From Actinomycetes bacterium (GTDB lineage Bacteria; Actinomycetota; Acidimicrobiia; Acidimicrobiales; Microtrichaceae), in NCBI GenBank assembly GCA_023427825.1, contig JAEZAI010000448.1, positions 1-5,073 of the forward strand: a stretch of DNA of 5,073 nt, in the 5' to 3' direction. Position 1 is the stretch's first letter. Every line of letters begins with the position of its first letter. Made by a program: the position numbers and the translations under genes. This document shows positions 1 through 5,073 of the stretch, one piece after another. Below the pieces are notes generated by a model. That model made no database searches. It was given only the letters and a program-made list of their open reading frames with translations, and was not told the DNA's origin.

Positions 1-336
1 GAAGAAGATCGACCCCACGAAGAACGTGAGGCCCACCCAGCGCGGTCCGACCCACTGCTCGTACACCGGCAGCGGGCCGACGGTGAAGCAGGTGGAGCCG
101 ATGCAGAACAGCACCGCAATCCACCACGTGCGCCGCGGGACGCCCGGCCGGTCCAGGCCCTTGCGGTGGTCGCGCGACCGCCAGACGCGGTGCGTGCCGT
201 CGGCCAGTTCGTACTCGACGCGCGTGGTGAACGGGCCGAGCCCCCGGGCCGACTCGACCGTCCAGCCGGCCGGTGCGGTCACCGGCGGGGCGACCCCGCC
301 ACCGGGCGACGATCCCGGCCCGGGCGCGCCCGTCAT
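1..336 (-). CDS. Small membrane protein, YrhK-like (partial, C-terminus off the left edge)
   Basis: This reading frame is open from an ATG at 336-334 to the window edge (112 codons read). The first ~30 residues are rich in Gly, Pro and Ala and probably disordered. Next comes a polar, beta-like stretch (VEYELADGTHRVW, residues 41-53) and a basic RSRDHRKG segment. A hydrophobic helix follows at about 71-88 (WWIAVLFCIGSTCF), and a second begins near 100 (GLTFFVGSIFF). The paired hydrophobic segments carrying 'GS.cF' and 'FFVGSIFF' recall the YrhK-like domain of uncharacterised actinobacterial membrane proteins; this is recognition by eye, not a search. The start overlaps the hydrolase stop codon by four bases (ATGA) with no clear Shine-Dalgarno, so translation is probably coupled to the upstream gene. 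Function is unknown. A role beside a secreted glycosidase is inference from position only. Confidence 0.8.
   Translation of the reverse strand, partial: MTGAPGPGSSPGGGVAPPVTAPAGWTVESARGLGPFTTRVEYELADGTHRVWRSRDHRKGLDRPGVPRRTWWIAVLFCIGSTCFTVGPLPVYEQWVGPRWVGLTFFVGSIFF
333..336 (-). other. ATGA stop/start overlap (translational coupling)
   Basis: On the minus strand the hydrolase TGA (335-333) shares bases with the ATG (336-334) of the membrane protein. The bases upstream of that ATG, which encode the last hydrolase residues, hold no convincing Shine-Dalgarno. Re-initiation by ribosomes finishing the hydrolase is the simplest reading, so the two genes form one operon. Confidence 0.8.
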
Positions 337-1940
337 GCGACGACCAGCGTCCAGTCACCGCCGGTGGCCGACGCAGTGAGGATCCGCCCGCCCTGCACGG
401 TCGTGAGGTCGACGCCCTCCAGACCGGTCGTCGTGCGCGGTCCGGCCCCGGCCGACCCCCCGACGGCGGGAACCCACACGACGAGCTGGCCGCCGGCATC
501 GGCCGCCGAGCCCGAGACCGAGATCCCACCCGATCCGGGCTCGCTCGTGAGCGCCGTGACGTGACCCGGCGCGGCGCGCGGATAGGCACGGCCGAGGATG
601 CGGAGGAACTCTGCGGTCGGCCCGATGTCGGTGACGAAGCCGCCGTCGTCGGCCGTGCAGTCCCGGCCGATCAGGTGGATCTGGTCCGCGGTCGCGGGCA
701 GCCCGGGGCCGCCGACCGAGTGCGGGTCACCGCACGTCTGGCGCCACTGCCACCAGGTGCCGCCGAGCACCCGCCGATCCTCCTCGGCGGCGTAGCGGGT
801 GGCGACCTCGAGCGTCGCGGGGTCCGTGTCCCAGAACCCGTACTCGCCGATCCACAGCGCGGCCTTCAGGTCGTCGGCCCCCTGCTGGTCGACGGCGAAG
901 GTCTGCTCGACCGTGAGGATGTCGTTGATCGACTCCGCGTAGTTGTGCGGAGCGAAGACCAGGTCGGAGTCGTGCACGTACTCGGACAGCAGCGCGTTGT
1001 ACGGCAGCGGGTACAGCTGCAGCGGCTCGGCGAACACCGGCTTGGGTCGGACGTCGACGCCGGCCTCGGCGGCGGCGCCCTGCTCTGCGGTCCGGATCGC
1101 CTGGATCGTCCGCTGCATCCACTGGCTGTAGGCGACCTGGTTCTGCTCACGGGGCGGCACCGAGTTGGGCTCGTTGATCAGGTCGTAGCCGGCGACGCCG
1201 GGCACGTCCGAGAACTCCGTCGCCACCTCCGCCCACACCTCGGTCAGCCGGCCGGCGATGTCGTCGGTGTCGGCGTAGAAGTTGGCGAACGCCGCCTGCA
1301 CCGCCGGGGCGGTCTCCCGCTCGCTCCCGGGCTCGCGGCAGGTGGTGGCGCCGTCGGTGATCGTGGCCCACCCGGGCGCGCCGTCCCAGCCGATCGACGG
1401 CTCGGTCCCCGCCGGGCACGCGGTCCCGTCGGGTGTCGCGGACGACATGCCCCACGCGTCCTGGTGCACGTCGAGCACCACGTAGATGCCGCGCTCGTTC
1501 GCGTCCGACACGGCGTCGCGCACGCGGGCGAGGTACTCGCGGTCGATCGTGCCGCGCTCGGGCTCCAGCAGCGACCACGACATGATCAGCCGCACGACCG
1601 AGAAGCCGTTCGCGGCCATCGCGTCCCAGTCGTCGTCGGTGACCGGTGCGGTCGGATCGGTGTCGGGGTCCGCCTGCGCGTACTCGCCGAGCGCGTTCAC
1701 GTTGGCGCCGCGGAGCAGGACCTGCCGTCCACGGTCGTCCACGATCCGCTGGTCCTCCACGCCGAGGGGCCGCAGCTCGACCACCTCGCCGGTCGTCGGG
1801 ACGGCGGGTTCCGTGGAGGTCGCGGCGTCGTCGTCGGATCCGTCGCCGGAGCACGCCGCCAGCAGCGAGGCCGCGGCGAGCACGGCGGTCGCGGCCAGAG
1901 CGAGTGTCCGCCGTGTGCTGCGGGAGGCGTGGTGGTCCAT
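333..1940 (-). CDS. Secreted glycoside hydrolase family 5 lipoprotein, endoglycoceramidase-like
   Basis: This 535-residue protein has an N-terminal lipoprotein signal: basic RSTRR, a hydrophobic Ala/Leu stretch, then lipobox LAAC with the lipidated Cys at 30, followed by a Ser/Asp/Thr-rich linker to about 50. It should be anchored on the outer face of the membrane. The (beta/alpha)8 family 5 domain covers about 55-455: LRGAN (76-80), VVRL with the conserved Arg117, DVHQDAWG (157-164), LINEPN with the acid/base Glu257, PHNY (His332) and WIGEYGF with the nucleophile Glu366. All expected catalytic residues are present. Cys175/Cys201 and Cys403/Cys428 could form disulfides. Residues ~458-535 look like a C-terminal beta domain, as found in endoglycoceramidase-type members. 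The DVHQD motif and that C-terminal domain favour the endoglycoceramidase-like branch, which cleaves glycosphingolipids or related glycosides; the true substrate is inference and plain cellulase activity is less likely. The ATG at 1940 is chosen because it gives a complete signal peptide. No Shine-Dalgarno is evident. Confidence 0.92.
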   Translation of the reverse strand: MDHHASRSTRRTLALAATAVLAAASLLAACSGDGSDDDAATSTEPAVPTTGEVVELRPLGVEDQRIVDDRGRQVLLRGANVNALGEYAQADPDTDPTAPVTDDDWDAMAANGFSVVRLIMSWSLLEPERGTIDREYLARVRDAVSDANERGIYVVLDVHQDAWGMSSATPDGTACPAGTEPSIGWDGAPGWATITDGATTCREPGSERETAPAVQAAFANFYADTDDIAGRLTEVWAEVATEFSDVPGVAGYDLINEPNSVPPREQNQVAYSQWMQRTIQAIRTAEQGAAAEAGVDVRPKPVFAEPLQLYPLPYNALLSEYVHDSDLVFAPHNYAESINDILTVEQTFAVDQQGADDLKAALWIGEYGFWDTDPATLEVATRYAAEEDRRVLGGTWWQWRQTCGDPHSVGGPGLPATADQIHLIGRDCTADDGGFVTDIGPTAEFLRILGRAYPRAAPGHVTALTSEPGSGGISVSGSAADAGGQLVVWVPAVGGSAGAGPRTTTGLEGVDLTTVQGGRILTASATGGDWTLVVA

Positions 1941-1966
1941 GTCGGGTCAGTCTGCCGGGACCCGAC
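1941..1966. repeat. Inverted repeat abutting the hydrolase start, possible operator
   Basis: GTCGGGTC (1941-1948) and GACCCGAC (1959-1966) are perfect 8-bp inverted arms separated by 10 bp. The left arm touches the ATG of the hydrolase gene. The spacer contains, on the minus strand, CAGACT (1954-1949), a weak -10-like hexamer eight bases before the ATG. The position suits a repressor site or a promoter-proximal hairpin. GC-rich DNA makes short repeats like this by chance, so the call is tentative. Confidence 0.35.
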
Positions 1967-2023
1967 GCCGCCCGCCGTCATGCGGTGGGGCCGGCACCCC
2001 GGCGGAGGCACGTGTCGTTCCCG

Positions 2024-2035
2024 TAGGGTCGCGAC
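2024..2035 (+). promoter_or_regulatory. Leaderless-type promoter of the methyltransferase gene
   Basis: A TAGGGT hexamer (2024-2029) matches the actinobacterial TANNNT -10 consensus. It is followed by six bases and then the GTG start at 2036, the spacing expected when the transcript begins at the start codon itself. There is no Shine-Dalgarno within the usual 5-12 bases of that GTG, which fits a leaderless mRNA. No good -35 hexamer is seen 16-18 bases upstream. Confidence 0.55.
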
Positions 2036-2650
2036 GTGGGTGTCTACGAGGACCGCGTGCTCCCCCGGCTGGTGGACCTGACGTGCGGCTCCAAGGGCAT
2101 GGAGCGGTACCGGGCGAAGGCGATCGAGGGCCTGCACGGCGACGTGGTCGAGATCGGGTTCGGCACCGGGCTCAACGTGCCGCTCTACCCTGCCGCTGTC
2201 ACCAAGGTCTGGGCGGTCGAGCCGTCGCTGCGCTCGCGCGAGCTCGCCCGGAAGCGGATCGACGCCAGCACCGTGCCGGTCGAGCACATCGGCCTGGACG
2301 GCCAGCGCATCCCGCTCGCGGACGACAGCTGCGACGCCGGACTGTCCACGTTCACGCTCTGCACGATCCCGGACCCGATGCTGGCCCTGGCGGAGCTGCG
2401 CCGGGTCCTGAAGCCGGGTGCCCAGCTCCACGTGCTCGAGCACGGCGCCGCGCCCGATCCCGGCGTGGCGCGCTGGCAGGTGCGCATCGAGCCGTGGCAG
2501 CGCCGCTTCGCCGGCGGGTGCCACCTCACCCGTGACGTCTCCGACCTGCTCGGCCGGGCCGGCTTCACCGACGTCGAGGTGACGGCGAAGTACGTCCAGG
2601 GACCGAAGCCGTGGTCCTACTTCTCCTACGGCCGGGCCACGAACCCATGA
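2036..2650 (+). CDS. Class I SAM-dependent methyltransferase
   Basis: This 204-residue protein has the Rossmann-like fold of UbiE/Methyltransf_11 enzymes, which move a methyl group from S-adenosylmethionine to a small molecule. Motif I is VVEIGFGTGLN (37-47). The acidic residue expected to hold the ribose is Glu62 (WAVEPS). GLDGQRIPLADDSCD (86-100) covers the motif around the adenine, STFTLCTIPDP (104-114) is motif II-like, and LRRVLKPGAQLHVLEHG (121-137) is motif III. The C-terminal part has WQRRFAGGCHLTRDVSDLLGRAGF, with a shape resembling METTL7-like and phospholipid or quinone methyltransferases. It is cytosolic with no signal or membrane segment. The GTG start at 2036 fits the adjacent -10 box and gives a normal N-terminus (MGVYEDRVLPRLVD). 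The acyl-CoA synthetase follows 51 bp later, probably on the same transcript. The methyl acceptor cannot be deduced. Confidence 0.9.
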   Translation: MGVYEDRVLPRLVDLTCGSKGMERYRAKAIEGLHGDVVEIGFGTGLNVPLYPAAVTKVWAVEPSLRSRELARKRIDASTVPVEHIGLDGQRIPLADDSCDAGLSTFTLCTIPDPMLALAELRRVLKPGAQLHVLEHGAAPDPGVARWQVRIEPWQRRFAGGCHLTRDVSDLLGRAGFTDVEVTAKYVQGPKPWSYFSYGRATNP

Positions 2651-2705
2651 CCGACACGAACCGATGACGAGCGCCGCGGGGCGACACGGGAGGGAGTCCA
2701 GATGA
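2647..2705 (+). other. Chain of three ATGA junctions with two mini-ORFs
   Basis: The gap between the methyltransferase and the synthetase is tiled exactly by two mini-ORFs. ATGA at 2647-2650 joins the methyltransferase stop to a 6-codon ORF (MTDTNR). ATGA at 2664-2667 joins its stop to a 13-codon ORF (MTSAAGRHGRESR). ATGA at 2702-2705 joins that stop to the ATG of the synthetase. Neither mini-ORF has its own Shine-Dalgarno. This could let terminating ribosomes re-initiate stepwise into the synthetase, or it could be coincidence. The peptides themselves show no sign of function. Confidence 0.3.
2688..2696 (+). promoter_or_regulatory. Strong Shine-Dalgarno of the acyl-CoA synthetase gene
   Basis: GGGAGGGAG ends five bases before the ATG at 2702 and is the only strong ribosome binding site in the window. 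It fixes that ATG as the start and lets the synthetase be translated independently of the methyltransferase. Confidence 0.8.
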
Positions 2706-4282
2706 AGGTGCCGCTGACCGTCCGCGACCACATCGACCGCGCCGAGATCGTGTACGGCCGACGCGTCGGCGTGGTCGACGAGCACGACCAGCCGGCGCCG
2801 CCGCTGCTGGCCGCCGACGGCGGGCCCCTGACCTACGCCGCGCTGGCGGACCGCTCGCGGGCGCTCGCCGCCGGCCTCGAGTCGCTCGGCGTGCCGCAGG
2901 GCGGTCGCGTGGCGATGGTCTCGCAGAACTCGGCGCGGCTGCTCACGCTGCTCTACGGCGCCCCGGCGTCGGGCCGCATCGCCGTACCGGTGAACTTCCG
3001 GCTGTCCCCGGCCGAGGTGTCCTACATCGTCGAGCACTCCGGCGCGGACGTGCTCCTGGTCGACCCGGAGCTGGAGGATGCGCTCGGCGCCGTGACGGCG
3101 CCGAAGAAGTTCACGATCGGGACCGAGACCGACGAGCTCCTCTACCGCCACGACCTCGAGGCGGCGCCGTGGGAGCCCGACGAGGACGCCACCGCGACGA
3201 TCAACTACACCTCCGGCACCACCGCCCGGCCCAAGGGCGTGGAGATGACGCACCGGAACCTGTGGATCAACGCCGCGACGTTCGGCTGGCAGGCCGGCGT
3301 CGACGACCGCGACGTCTACCTGCACACGTTGCCGATGTTCCACTGCAACGGCTGGGGCATGCCGTTCGCCACCGCCGGCATGGGCGTGCGCCAGATCGTG
3401 CTCCGCAAGGTCGACGGCGCCGAGATCCTCCGGCGGGTCGACGAGCACGGCGTGACGCTGATGTGCGGCGCGCCGGCGGTGGTGGCCATGACGTTGGAGG
3501 CCGCAGCGGACTGGGACGGCGAGATCCCCGGCCGCGGCCGCGTGCGCATCGTGGTCGCCGGGGCGCCACCGCCGACCGCGATCATCGAGCGCGTCGAGAC
3601 CGAGCTCGGGTGGGAGTTCATCCAGATCTACGGGCTCACCGAGACCGCGCCGCTGCTCACCATGAACCGGCGGCGGGAGGAGTGGGACGACCTCGACCCG
3701 GCCGGTCGGGCGCGCAAGCTGGTCCGCGCCGGCGCGCCCGCACTCGGCATCCGCATCCGCACCGACGAGGAGAGCGAGCTGCTGGCGCAGGGCAACGTGA
3801 TCCTCAAGAGCTACTGGGAGCAGCCGGACGCCACGGCGGAGGCCCTCGAGGGCGGCTGGTTCCACACCGGCGACGGCGGCGTGATCGACGACGAGGGCTA
3901 CGTCACGATCGTCGACCGCAAGAAGGACGTGATCATCTCCGGCGGCGAGAACGTGAGCTCGATCGAGGTGGAGGACGCGCTGTTCTCGCACCCGGCGGTG
4001 ACCGAGGCGGCGGTGATCGGGATCCCCAGCGAGAAGTGGGGCGAGACCGTGACCGCGCTCGTCGTGCTCGACCCGTCGTCGGACCTGGCTGCCACCGCGG
4101 CATCCGACCCGGCGGAGGTGCAGTCGGTGCTGATCGCGCACTGCCGGGAGCTGCTGGCCCACTACAAGTGCCCCACCTCGGTGGAGGTGCGTGACGCGCT
4201 GGAGCGCACGGCCACCGGGAAGCTGCAGAAGTACAAGCTCCGCGCCCCGTACTGGGAGGGGCGGGAGCGCCAGGTGAACTGA
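2702..4282 (+). CDS. AMP-forming acyl-CoA synthetase (fatty/carboxylic acid-CoA ligase)
   Basis: This 526-residue enzyme is a complete member of the adenylate-forming (ANL) superfamily. It activates a carboxylic acid with ATP to an acyl-AMP and passes it to coenzyme A. Key motifs are in order: phosphate loop YTSGTTARPKG (169-179), MFHCNGW (212-218), YGLTET (310-315, Glu314 for Mg-ATP), HTGD (388-391, Asp391 binds ribose), the hinge region DRKKD (405-409), SGGEN (413-417), and TGKLQK with the catalytic Lys507. MFHCNGW is typical of the branch holding medium-chain and methylmercaptopropionate-type CoA ligases, so a short, medium or aromatic/branched acid is more likely than a long-chain fatty acid; this is inference. 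Relative to textbook members the loop before the 'GYW'-like motif (350-372, ...LAQGNVILKSYW) is shortened, while ~455-475 is slightly expanded. It is cytosolic. It follows the methyltransferase and converges on the SRPBCC gene with nine bases between stops. Confidence 0.95.
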   Translation: MKVPLTVRDHIDRAEIVYGRRVGVVDEHDQPAPPLLAADGGPLTYAALADRSRALAAGLESLGVPQGGRVAMVSQNSARLLTLLYGAPASGRIAVPVNFRLSPAEVSYIVEHSGADVLLVDPELEDALGAVTAPKKFTIGTETDELLYRHDLEAAPWEPDEDATATINYTSGTTARPKGVEMTHRNLWINAATFGWQAGVDDRDVYLHTLPMFHCNGWGMPFATAGMGVRQIVLRKVDGAEILRRVDEHGVTLMCGAPAVVAMTLEAAADWDGEIPGRGRVRIVVAGAPPPTAIIERVETELGWEFIQIYGLTETAPLLTMNRRREEWDDLDPAGRARKLVRAGAPALGIRIRTDEESELLAQGNVILKSYWEQPDATAEALEGGWFHTGDGGVIDDEGYVTIVDRKKDVIISGGENVSSIEVEDALFSHPAVTEAAVIGIPSEKWGETVTALVVLDPSSDLAATAASDPAEVQSVLIAHCRELLAHYKCPTSVEVRDALERTATGKLQKYKLRAPYWEGRERQVN

Positions 4283-4285
4283 CCG

Positions 4286-4300
4286 GCGGCCTCAGGCCGC
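4286..4300. terminator. Palindrome at the convergent gene ends, possible bidirectional terminator
   Basis: GCGGCCT (4286-4292) and AGGCCGC (4294-4300) are perfect inverted arms around a single C. The palindrome sits between the synthetase stop (4280-4282) and the first codons read backwards from the SRPBCC stop (4294-4292), overlapping that stop. A GC-rich hairpin at the meeting point of two convergent genes could slow polymerase from either side. There is no U-tract, as is common in actinobacteria, so the call rests on symmetry and location only. Confidence 0.4.
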
Positions 4301-4750
4301 GTCGCTGCGGGCCAGCTCCTCGGAGCGGGCCTTGAGGCCCTCGGCCTCCATGTCCACGAAGCGACGTGACTTCCTGCCTGCCAGCAGCCCGACGAGCGCG
4401 CCGATGGGACCGGTCTGGCGGATCGTCAGCGTGGCGGTGCTGGCACCTGCGCCGTCGGCGGCGACGGCGTGGATGCCGGTGGACCGCACGCCCGGGGCGG
4501 CCGACTCCCACGTGAACGACTCGCCCGGCCGCCACTCGCTCACCGTCCAGCTCGCCTTGGGGAACCCGGGTTGGCGGACCTCGGCCGAGCCGCCCCGGCC
4601 GAGCGGCGCGCCGGGTGCTGCTGACCCCGCGTCCGTGATCGAGATCGACTCGATCGACGCGGTCCACGTGTGCCACCGCTCGACGTCCGACATCACCTGC
4701 CACACGACCGAGGCCGGCGCGTCGATCCGGATGCTGCGCTCGTACTCCAT
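4292..4750 (-). CDS. SRPBCC (START-like/polyketide cyclase-type) family protein
   Basis: This 152-residue protein begins MEYERSIRIDAPASVVWQVMSDVERWHTWTASI, the usual opening of the SRPBCC fold: a first strand, the 'AP..VVW.V..DVE.W..W' helices, then strands. QPGFPKASWTVSEWRPGESFTWES (62-85) gives the central strands and residues ~110-150 form the long C-terminal helix that closes the hydrophobic cavity. Such proteins bind or transform lipophilic small molecules; no catalytic residue can be assigned. The frame stays open upstream to 4999, but the ATG at 4750 is chosen because homology-like sequence starts exactly there, because an upstream start would run through the divergent regulator, and because a -10 box lies at leaderless spacing. 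The divergent TetR gene and the palindrome between them indicate ligand-responsive repression. Confidence 0.88.
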   Translation of the reverse strand: MEYERSIRIDAPASVVWQVMSDVERWHTWTASIESISITDAGSAAPGAPLGRGGSAEVRQPGFPKASWTVSEWRPGESFTWESAAPGVRSTGIHAVAADGAGASTATLTIRQTGPIGALVGLLAGRKSRRFVDMEAEGLKARSEELARSDAA

Positions 4751-4763
4751 GCCGCCGACACTA
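4751..4763 (-). promoter_or_regulatory. Leaderless-type promoter of the SRPBCC gene
   Basis: On the minus strand TAGTGT (4763-4758) matches TANNNT and is followed by seven bases, then the ATG at 4750. No Shine-Dalgarno lies in between. Transcription would begin at or next to the start codon. The -35 region at this spacing (about 4787-4781) falls inside the palindrome, so a protein bound there would block this promoter. Confidence 0.55.
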
Positions 4764-4768
4764 CCACG

Positions 4769-4792
4769 GACATGTACCATTTGGTACATGTC
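4769..4792. promoter_or_regulatory. 24-bp palindromic operator, predicted TetR-family binding site
   Basis: GACATGTACCA (4769-4779) and TGGTACATGTC (4782-4792) are perfect 11-bp inverted arms around a central TT. The site covers the -35 region of the SRPBCC promoter and both the -10 box and the start codon of the regulator. Each arm also contains ACATGT (4770-4775 and 4786-4791), itself a palindrome, so the site can be read as one large dyad or two small ones 16 bp apart. The AT-rich-by-comparison sequence stands out from its GC-rich surroundings. Binding by the adjacent regulator, and hence dual control with autoregulation, is the strong family expectation but is not shown here. Confidence 0.85.
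4775..4787 (+). promoter_or_regulatory. Leaderless-type promoter of the TetR-family gene, inside the operator
   Basis: TACCAT (4775-4780) matches TANNNT and is followed by seven bases and then ATG at 4788. No Shine-Dalgarno is present. The -10 box and the start codon both lie within the palindrome, which would give tight autorepression. No recognisable -35 hexamer is seen upstream. Confidence 0.5.
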
Positions 4793-5073
4793 ATCCGACA
4801 CCGTCGAGCCGGGAAGCGGCACCGTCGAGACCGTCGAGACCGCCGAGACCGACCGGCGACGCGACGCCGCGACCGGCGCGACGCCGGCCGCTCCGCGCGA
4901 CCGGCTGCTGGACGCGGTCATCGAGTACGGCGGGCGCCACGGCCTGGCGGACACCAGCCTGCGGACCCTGGCGAAGGCGGTGGGCACGAGCCACCGCATG
5001 CTCCTGCACCACTTCGGGTCGCGCGACGAGCTGCTCGTCGCCGTCGTCCACGAGGTGGAGCGCCGGCAGCAGG
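4788..5073 (+). CDS. TetR/AcrR-family transcriptional regulator (partial, C-terminus off the right edge)
   Basis: The frame is open from ATG 4788 to the edge (95 codons read). Residues 1-36 are a charged, Thr/Glu/Ala-rich tail that is probably disordered. The DNA-binding domain follows: RDRLLDAVIEYGGRHGLADTSLRTLAKAVGTSHRMLLHHFGSRDELLVAVV (37-87), with the helix-turn-helix at about 57-76 (SLRTLAKAVGTSHRMLLHHF). This is the standard TetR N-terminal pattern. The ligand-binding C-terminal domain is missing from the window, so the inducer is unknown. ATG 4788 is preferred because of the -10 box at leaderless distance; an in-frame ATG at 4749 would add 13 residues and overlap the SRPBCC start, and cannot be excluded. 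The regulator most likely represses itself and the divergent SRPBCC gene through the palindrome between them. Confidence 0.9.
   Translation, partial: MSSDTVEPGSGTVETVETAETDRRRDAATGATPAAPRDRLLDAVIEYGGRHGLADTSLRTLAKAVGTSHRMLLHHFGSRDELLVAVVHEVERRQQ
4821..4847 (+). repeat. Three tandem 9-bp repeats in the regulator's N-terminal tail
   Basis: ACCGTCGAG occurs at 4821-4829 and 4830-4838, then ACCGCCGAG at 4839-4847; another ACCGTCGAG stands alone at 4800-4808. They encode Thr-Val-Glu, Thr-Val-Glu and Thr-Ala-Glu, so copy changes keep the frame. The repeat lies outside the DNA-binding domain and probably reflects slippage in a disordered tail. Confidence 0.7.

Noticed and set aside
2012..2026. Five-codon leader-like ORF (GTG TCG TTC CCG TAG) preceded by GGAGG upstream of the methyltransferase
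   Set aside because: The GGAGG is only three bases from the GTG, the ORF contains the likely -10 box, and it would lie upstream of the predicted transcript start.
273..2081. 602-codon open frame on the plus strand across the hydrolase gene
   Set aside because: It mirrors the hydrolase in antisense and shows no recognisable domain, whereas the minus strand gives an intact family 5 enzyme.
3750..3815. Apparent deletion in the synthetase before the GYW-like motif
   Set aside because: Frame and all downstream motifs are intact, and a shortened loop here fits what I recall of this actinobacterial branch, so it is not treated as damage.
1697..4162. 821-codon open frame on the minus strand antisense to the methyltransferase and synthetase
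   Set aside because: It is opposite two genes with full sets of family motifs, and its translation is a low-complexity Arg/Gly/Ala/His/Asp mix typical of GC-rich antisense frames.
4751..4999. Upstream extension of the SRPBCC frame to an ATG at 4999
   Set aside because: The added 83 residues are antisense to the TetR DNA-binding domain and run through the operator; SRPBCC-like sequence begins at 4750.

Overview
The window looks like chromosomal DNA from a high-GC actinobacterium. All genes strongly prefer G or C at third codon positions, a GTG start is used, TANNNT-type -10 boxes sit one helical half-turn upstream of start codons (leaderless transcription), and the protein families are typical of mycolic or Pseudonocardia-like soil actinomycetes. 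A genus cannot be named from the sequence alone; Pseudonocardiales is a guess.

Layout. (1) Positions 1-1940, minus strand: a secreted lipoprotein of glycoside hydrolase family 5 (endoglycoceramidase-like architecture) is followed, with a 4-base ATGA overlap, by a small membrane protein with a YrhK-like look that runs off the left edge. (2) Positions 1941-2035: a 95-bp divergent intergenic region with an 8-bp-arm inverted repeat against the hydrolase start and a leaderless-type promoter against the methyltransferase start. (3) Positions 2036-4282, plus strand: a class I SAM-dependent methyltransferase and an AMP-forming acyl-CoA synthetase, 51 bp apart and probably one transcript. (4) Positions 4292-5073: an SRPBCC (polyketide cyclase/START-like) protein on the minus strand, converging on the synthetase with only 9 bp between stop codons, and a divergently transcribed TetR-family regulator that is cut by the right edge. 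A near-perfect 24-bp palindrome lies in the 37-bp gap between them and reaches into the tetR start codon.

How the genes may work together. The SRPBCC/TetR pair reads as a self-contained switch: the regulator very probably binds the palindrome and controls both itself and the SRPBCC protein. The methyltransferase and acyl-CoA synthetase suggest small-molecule or lipid/aromatic acid metabolism, but their substrate is not visible. The hydrolase acts outside the membrane on a glycolipid or glycoside and is translationally coupled to the membrane protein. I see no mobile element, tRNA, rRNA or CRISPR array, and no stretch above 300 bp lacks a gene. Nothing here amounts to a clearly new system; the most interesting signals are the nested-symmetry operator, the chain of ATGA junctions between methyltransferase and synthetase, and three leaderless-type starts in one short window.
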